This document shows, in pieces, positions 5,691-6,870 of a stretch of DNA of 6,870 nucleotides. The notes under the pieces are model-generated. The model ran no database searches, had not been told where the DNA came from, and worked only from the letters and a program-made list of their open reading frames with translations. Each line of letters starts with the position of its first letter. The first letter of the stretch is position 1. Source of the DNA: an uncultured Anaerosporobacter sp. GTDB taxonomy: Bacteria > Bacillota > Clostridia > Lachnospirales > Lachnospiraceae. A program made the translations under genes and the position numbers. The stretch spans positions 1-6,870 of the forward strand of contig CALZJY010000106.1 in assembly GCA_945787925.1 (NCBI GenBank), written 5' to 3'.

Positions 5691-6125
5691 TTTATATTTT
5701 TCTAGGCTTTTCATTAATTGCTCTTCTAAAGAAATAATCTTTTTCGTAATCGATTTGGATTCTTGGTCTGCTGCTTTGTATTGTTCTAAATATTTATTTA
5801 GAGAGTCAATCCCCATCTGACATCCATCAGATATTACAGTGGCTACTTCATGATCGTTGTGATCCATTAGCATCTTTACATTAATTTTGACCCAGGACAT
5901 TGCTCTTGCCATAGGATTAGGATCTTTATCTGTATCATTATAGCTTAATAATAGCTTGTGTATGTTTTCATCTAATGTAGTATGTCCATTCTTATTATCG
6001 ATTAGTATATTTTTAAGCTTGTCATCCTTTACTTTATCTAAAATATCATCAATCGAAGTGATTGCCATCTTTACACCTGCACTACATTCTCTTAGTAGTT
6101 TTATTGTATCATCGTTTACCATCAT
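5688..6125 (-). CDS. Conserved hypothetical protein, likely helical bundle
   Basis: This 145-aa soluble protein starts at tandem ATG codons (6125 and 6122). AAGGA at 6136-6132 is six bases from the first, which I prefer. Nearly the whole chain is predicted helical, in four blocks: about 5-30, 33-60, 70-90 and 92-140. The third carries ARAMSWVKINVKMLMDHND and the fourth carries VATVISDGCQMGIDSLNKYL followed by a coiled-coil-like KKIISLEEQLMKSLEKYK. The pattern resembles the small ferritin-like or four-helix proteins common in Clostridia (similar to DUF2383-type sequences), but I see no complete di-iron ExxH set, so metal binding is not supported. No signal peptide is present. It stands alone between two strong terminators, so it is monocistronic. 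Function is unknown. Confidence 0.8.
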   Translation of the reverse strand: MMVNDDTIKLLRECSAGVKMAITSIDDILDKVKDDKLKNILIDNKNGHTTLDENIHKLLLSYNDTDKDPNPMARAMSWVKINVKMLMDHNDHEVATVISDGCQMGIDSLNKYLEQYKAADQESKSITKKIISLEEQLMKSLEKYK

Positions 6126-6216
6126 GTACCATCCTTATACTAAAAAATTTTCTTTTTTTATCATTTCACAAAGTATAAATATTATGTATTATAAAATTAA
6201 AATATGTAATTCTAAT
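6126..6216 (-). promoter_or_regulatory. AT-rich promoter region of the 145-aa gene
   Basis: The gene must have a promoter here because a strong terminator lies directly upstream. The - strand contains a perfect TATAAT (6193-6188) and a TATACT further downstream. Neither has a good -35 at 17 nt; for the second the best match is TTAATT. The region is almost pure A/T, so the exact promoter cannot be fixed by eye. Confidence 0.35.
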
Positions 6217-6261
6217 CAAAGAAAAAGGACTTGCAAATAGAGTGCAAGTCCTTTTTCTTTG
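6217..6261 (-). terminator. Strong intrinsic terminator of the Cys-rich repeat gene
   Basis: A perfect 19-bp inverted repeat (6217-6235 with 6243-6261) with a 7-nt loop begins 17 nt after the TAA at 6280-6278. The stem core GGACTTGCA/TGCAAGTCC is flanked by A- and T-runs, so it looks bidirectional. On the - strand the T-rich arm ends CCTTTTTCTTTG. Confidence 0.9.
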
Positions 6262-6277
6262 GAGATAGGATTAAATA

Positions 6278-6870
6278 TTAGTAGCAAATACAACGGCATA
6301 CATATGGTCGTTGATATTCTTCACATTCTCTGCTCCACTCATCGTATGCATTATCTCTATCTTCGTAATCTCTGTCCCAATCACAGTTGTCATTCCAGTC
6401 GCGTCTTTCTCTACGACATTCACCGTCGTCGTTCCAGTCATGTCCTTCTCTACGACATCCACAGTTGTCATCTCTGTCGCGTCTTTCTCTACAACATCTA
6501 CAGTTGTCATCCCAGTCGCGTCTTTCTCTACAACATCTACAGTTGTCATCTCTGTCGCGTCTTTCTCTACAACATCTACAGTTGTCATCTCTGTCGCGTC
6601 TTTCTCTACAACATCCACAGTTGTCATCCCTGTCATGTCTTTCTCTACGACATCCACAGTCGTCATCCCAGTCGCGTCTGCGACATTCTCTATCGCAGTC
6701 ACAATTGCTGTTATTATTATTGTTGCAACAACAATTATTGTTATTATTACATCTGCAACGTCTTCTGCAACCGCAGTTATTGTTATTATTAGATCCACAG
6801 TTGTTGTTCCAACCACAGTTATTGTTATTATTAGATCCACAGTTGTTGTTCCAACCACAGTTATTGTTAT
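6278..6870 (-). CDS. Cys/Asn/Arg/Asp-rich tandem-repeat protein, C-terminal part
   Basis: The frame enters from the right edge without a start codon and continues for 196 codons to a TAA at 6280-6278. About 36 of the 196 residues are Cys. The first part has Asn tracts and Cys-Gly pairs (NNNCGWNNNCGS, repeating every 14 residues). It continues through CGCRRRCRC and CCCNNNNNSNCDCD into eight 13-residue repeats of the type [RW]DDNC[GR]C[CR]RERRD. The C-terminus is acidic and aromatic and ends RPYVCRCICY. Such composition suggests a cross-linked or metal-binding structural protein, for example of the spore coat or exosporium in Clostridia. This is inference from composition only. A second - strand frame (6271-6870), giving MTTVDVVEKDATE-type repeats, is also open. 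I prefer the Cys frame because Asn/Cys-rich proteins of this kind are familiar in Clostridia, the composition continues outside the repeats, and its tail has lower GC at third positions. Unit-to-unit changes, however, fall mostly at its first codon position, which argues the other way. Confidence 0.68.
   Translation of the reverse strand, partial: NNNCGWNNNCGSNNNNNCGWNNNCGSNNNNNCGCRRRCRCNNNNNCCCNNNNNSNCDCDRECRRRDWDDDCGCRRERHDRDDNCGCCRERRDRDDNCRCCRERRDRDDNCRCCRERRDWDDNCRCCRERRDRDDNCGCRREGHDWNDDGECRRERRDWNDNCDWDRDYEDRDNAYDEWSRECEEYQRPYVCRCICY
6359..6670 (-). repeat. Eight tandem 39-bp units inside the Cys-rich gene
   Basis: Units start at 6670, 6631, 6592, 6553, 6514, 6475, 6436 and 6397. Units 3 and 4 are identical, unit 5 differs from them only in its first codon (Trp for Arg), and unit 2 by two bases. 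Units 1, 6 and 7 carry several changes, and unit 8 is heavily diverged after its first five codons. High identity in the centre with decay at the edges is the usual pattern of expansion and contraction by slippage or unequal recombination. The period is a multiple of three, so unit loss or gain keeps the reading frame. Confidence 0.95.
6770..6870 (-). repeat. Tandem 42-bp units encoding the Asn/Cys-Gly motif
   Basis: A 42-bp unit encoding NNNNNCGWNNNCGS is complete at 6832-6791. An identical copy, cut by the window edge, occupies 6870-6833, and a third begins at 6790 and breaks off after NNNNNCG near 6770. The two copies match exactly where both are visible. The array may continue beyond the window. 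Confidence 0.9.

Noticed and set aside
6359..6670. Possible CRISPR array because of regular 39-bp repeats
   Set aside because: The units are directly adjacent with no unique spacers, and they keep an open reading frame. They are protein-coding tandem repeats.
6259..6792. A 177-codon + strand ORF rich in His, Cys and Tyr across the repeat array
   Set aside because: It is antisense to the repeats. It stays open only because the 39-bp period is a multiple of three and no stop falls in the unit. It starts inside the terminator stem and has no ribosome binding site.
6271..6858. A - strand ORF of 195 codons with MTTVDVVEKD repeats, taken as the gene
   Set aside because: It starts at an internal GTG with no Shine-Dalgarno sequence, and its composition resembles no family I know. 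It is kept as an alternative in the findings because of the repeat substitution pattern, but the Cys-rich frame is preferred.

Overview
The window comes from a low-GC Gram-positive bacterium (Bacillota). A B. subtilis-type LexA, a divergent LysM division inhibitor with GAAC-N4-GTTC SOS boxes, strong AGGAGG ribosome binding sites and an Asn/Cys-rich surface-type protein point to the Clostridia, perhaps a Lachnospiraceae-like organism. That placement is inference; no rRNA or other diagnostic marker is present. Only lexA is on the + strand; every other gene is on the - strand.

Left part (1-2853, all -). A gene fragment of unknown function runs off the left edge (1-117). To its right are a HAD-superfamily phosphatase (188-841) and a lipoprotein cyclophilin-type peptidyl-prolyl isomerase (868-1497). 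These two are 26 nt apart and probably form one operon driven by an extended -10 promoter near 1550. A separate unit encodes a CPA2-type cation/proton antiporter (1594-2853). It has its own consensus-like promoter (2976-3004) and a roughly 115-nt leader, and ends at an intrinsic terminator.

Centre (2992-4229). This is an SOS module: a YneA-like LysM protein (3064-3369, -) diverges from lexA (3573-4190, +). The 203-nt spacer holds two SOS boxes with perfect cores and two degenerate ones, placed within or beside near-consensus promoters for both genes. LexA should therefore repress itself and the division inhibitor, and DNA damage should release both. A 19-codon ORF with a good ribosome binding site follows the yneA-like stop codon and could be a small SOS peptide.

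Right part (4253-6870, all -). This holds a tocopherol-cyclase-family protein (4253-5158), a small membrane-protein gene split by a +1 frameshift (5211-5619), a 145-aa probable helical-bundle protein (5688-6125), and the 3' part of a very Cys-, Asn-, Arg- and Asp-rich repeat protein (6278-6870) that runs off the right edge. Long hairpins with 18-19 bp of perfect stem separate these transcription units. The repeat protein has no start codon in the window. Two - strand frames are open across it, and the Cys-rich frame is preferred, though one feature of the repeat variation argues the other way. Apart from the SOS module, the main points of interest are this protein, the 19-codon ORF and the frameshifted membrane gene.
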